Positions 13,903 through 15,129 of a DNA stretch of 15,129 bases are shown here, piece by piece (within the stretch, counting starts at the first letter, position 1; every line of letters starts with the position of its first letter). Both the position numbers and the translations under genes were made by a program. Below the pieces are notes generated by a model that was not told where the DNA came from, made no database searches, and was given only the letters and a program-made list of their open reading frames with translations. This DNA comes from Gammaproteobacteria bacterium (GTDB lineage: Bacteria; Pseudomonadota; Gammaproteobacteria; Coxiellales; Coxiellaceae). The stretch is taken from contig JAJFJO010000355.1 of the NCBI GenBank assembly GCA_021774015.1, positions 1-15,129 of the forward strand, written 5' to 3'.

Positions 13903-14529
13903 TCATGATGGCCACTCTATAAAAAGCATCTTATCAAAACCCACATAAGTGGTGGATACACCTAATTTTCCTTGCCAGTAATGTGAAGCCGCACCATTTA
14001 TACGCAAAATACCACAGTTTGGATCAAAAACAGTTACAGTAGTACTGCCAGGTTCAGCATAAAAAGCTACTGAATGTTGCCCCCCTCTCCCTCCACTCAT
14101 CATAAAGCATCTCGCAATACAGTATAATGGAGCACCATCAACAGCAGAAAGCACAAAGTCTAATACCTTGGACATTGTATGTTTTAGTGGGACACCAAAA
14201 ATATCAGTTCCAGGAGGACACCACTTTAGGTGTGGCAACCAAGTTCTAGTTGCTATTGTGTCTGAATCTTCTTCCTTCGTGGGGGTAGCACTTGATAGTG
14301 ATTTATTGTAGCTTTGCTGATCGCCCCAAGCTTGGGCGTGCAGTATGTAATTTGCGCCATGGGTTGCGAGAATTTTTGCGGTATTTGGCAATCCTTTAGT
14401 ATGTACAAGGAACAAAAAATACAATGAATATGCGTGGCAGGCCCCATCTGCAGTTTTAGGCATGATTGTATTGTCTGATTGTGAAAAATAAATATTATCC
14501 CATCTGCTGCGAATACCTCTTCTGCTCAT
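13903..14529 (-). CDS. Probable YopT-type (peptidase C58-like) cysteine protease, candidate effector
   Basis: 208 residues. The order and surroundings of a papain-like triad are visible: Cys31 in DGACHAYSLYFL, His152 in GRGGQHSVAFY and Asp169 in VTVFDPNCGI. This Cys, GGxH and (F)DPNxG layout matches the YopT/AvrPphB (C58) family. Those proteases are injected by pathogens and cut host proteins such as prenylated Rho GTPases. Spacing from Cys to His (about 120) and His to Asp (17) is in the family's range. There is no signal peptide or membrane helix. AGGGAG lies 5 nt before the ATG at 14529; an adjacent ATG at 14532 is also possible. It begins 19 bp after a decayed integrase on the same strand, so it was probably acquired with mobile DNA. 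The assignment rests on motifs, not on a search. Confidence 0.72.
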   Translation of the reverse strand: MSRRGIRSRWDNIYFSQSDNTIMPKTADGACHAYSLYFLFLVHTKGLPNTAKILATHGANYILHAQAWGDQQSYNKSLSSATPTKEEDSDTIATRTWLPHLKWCPPGTDIFGVPLKHTMSKVLDFVLSAVDGAPLYCIARCFMMSGGRGGQHSVAFYAEPGSTTVTVFDPNCGILRINGAASHYWQGKLGVSTTYVGFDKMLFIEWPS

Positions 14530-14548
14530 CATGTCTCCCTATCATGTT

Positions 14549-14881
14549 TTATTTAAAAGCTATTTCTTTAAGGCTGTCCAAGGTCAACCAAGAAGGGCTG
14601 GAGTCTTCTGGTGTGTTTTTGTAGTGTTTGTTAAGCACACGTCTGACAGTATCTTTATCCATTTTAATTCCAAATACCAATGTGATTTGCATAGCAATTC
14701 GACGACACCCATAACATAGATTACGTTTTTTCATATCAACTATTACATTAATGACAGCTTGATCAGGGCCTTTAGGTCCATGTTTTCTAGGTGCTTTAGC
14801 AAGCAAAGCACGCCGCCCAACAGGTCTAGCAAATCGAGTCATGCCATTAAAAAAGTGCAATATTGTATAAAATAGTGCCAT
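14549..14881 (-). pseudogene. Decayed integrase/transposase (DDE type), internally deleted and truncated
   Basis: The 110-codon frame contains GPKGPDQAVINVIVDMKKRN, then YGCRRIAMQI, FGIKMDKDTVRRVLNKHY and SPSWLT. This is the conserved helix-turn-helix stretch just before the catalytic core of a common integrase-type transposase (GPKGPS..L...V.EMKRRN..YGCRRIA and PSWLTF..xxKDSLWSVDLF in intact copies, from memory). The N-terminus (HFFNGMTRFARPVGRRALLA) also matches the family's start. It joins directly to RKHGPKGP, so about 60 residues are missing between. After SWLT the frame runs LDSLKEIAFK and stops, so the whole DDE catalytic domain is absent. It is not functional. No terminal inverted repeats were found nearby. 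Confidence 0.72.
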
Positions 14882-15039
14882 AATTTATATTATACCAGAT
14901 AGTATAAGTAACGATACTTCTTTAATAACATGCTGATTTACATGATAAATTAGTTATGTGTGACGCTCAGTAGAACCTCATCACAAGTAAGAAAATAAAC
15001 TATAATTTCGCTTCTTAACACAAAAACCAAAACACCTCT

Positions 15040-15129
15040 TTATCCATGATGAAGCTGCATCGCCCTAAACGACTCAAGCAAATCATCATAAGCTTCTGAA
15101 TCTCCCATAGCTGTATTAAATTCTATTTT
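15040..15129 (-). CDS. C-terminal end of an unknown protein, cut by window edge
   Basis: A minus-strand frame open from the right edge for 29 codons before TAA: KIEFNTAMGDSEAYDDLLES followed by FRAMQLHHG. The acidic, helical composition looks like a real C-terminus, and Glu-rich tails are common in type IV effectors. With so little sequence it may also be chance. Confidence 0.4.
   Translation of the reverse strand, partial: KIEFNTAMGDSEAYDDLLESFRAMQLHHG

Noticed and set aside
1..15129. CRISPR array, rRNA, prophage attachment site or replication origin
   Set aside because: No regularly spaced repeats, rRNA-like sequence, att-type duplication of the tRNA 3' ends, or DnaA-box cluster was seen.

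Overview
The window looks like chromosomal DNA of a gammaproteobacterium, most likely a host-associated or intracellular member of the Legionellales/Coxiella-like lineages. Three things point there. The housekeeping genes (tpiA, ppiD, hupB, tRNA-Asp, tRNA-Val) are gammaproteobacterial in sequence. The order hupB, two tRNAs, ppiD is one I recall from Pseudomonas- and Legionella-type genomes. The accessory half carries eukaryote-like, effector-type proteins. The lineage call is inference; no 16S rRNA is present.

Bases 1-4740 are the conserved half, all on the minus strand: hupB, tRNA-Val(TAC), tRNA-Asp(GTC), ppiD, then two tandem structured small RNAs, then tpiA running off the left edge. The small RNAs (about 1582-1311 and 951-721) are the best non-coding find. 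They are diverged copies of one another, with matching promoters, an intrinsic terminator each, and six to seven GGA motifs, several of them in hairpin loops whose stems covary. This is the architecture of CsrB/RsmY/RsmZ RNAs that titrate the translational regulator CsrA/RsmA.

Bases 4932-7384 hold a translationally coupled plus-strand pair: an acyltransferase-3 membrane protein and a GT-C (PMT/ArnT-like) membrane glycosyltransferase, probably modifying a surface glycan. A gene-poor stretch of about 830 bp with hairpins follows.

Bases 8215-15129 are accessory. They hold an unrecognised 548-residue protein and, converging on it with a 52-bp 3' overlap, a protein with an N-terminal F-box-like motif and ankyrin-like repeats. 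Then come a small multi-pass membrane protein broken by a frameshift and a two-gene minus-strand operon (a DUF6875-like protein and an EgtD-family methyltransferase with a changed substrate pocket). Last are a probable YopT-type (C58) cysteine protease directly downstream of a decayed integrase, and the C-terminus of another gene at the right edge.

Together the accessory block looks like an effector/adaptation island beside a conserved core. The CsrB-like RNAs at the core edge could belong to the regulatory circuit that, in Legionella, switches between replicative and transmissive (effector-expressing) phases. That link is inference only.
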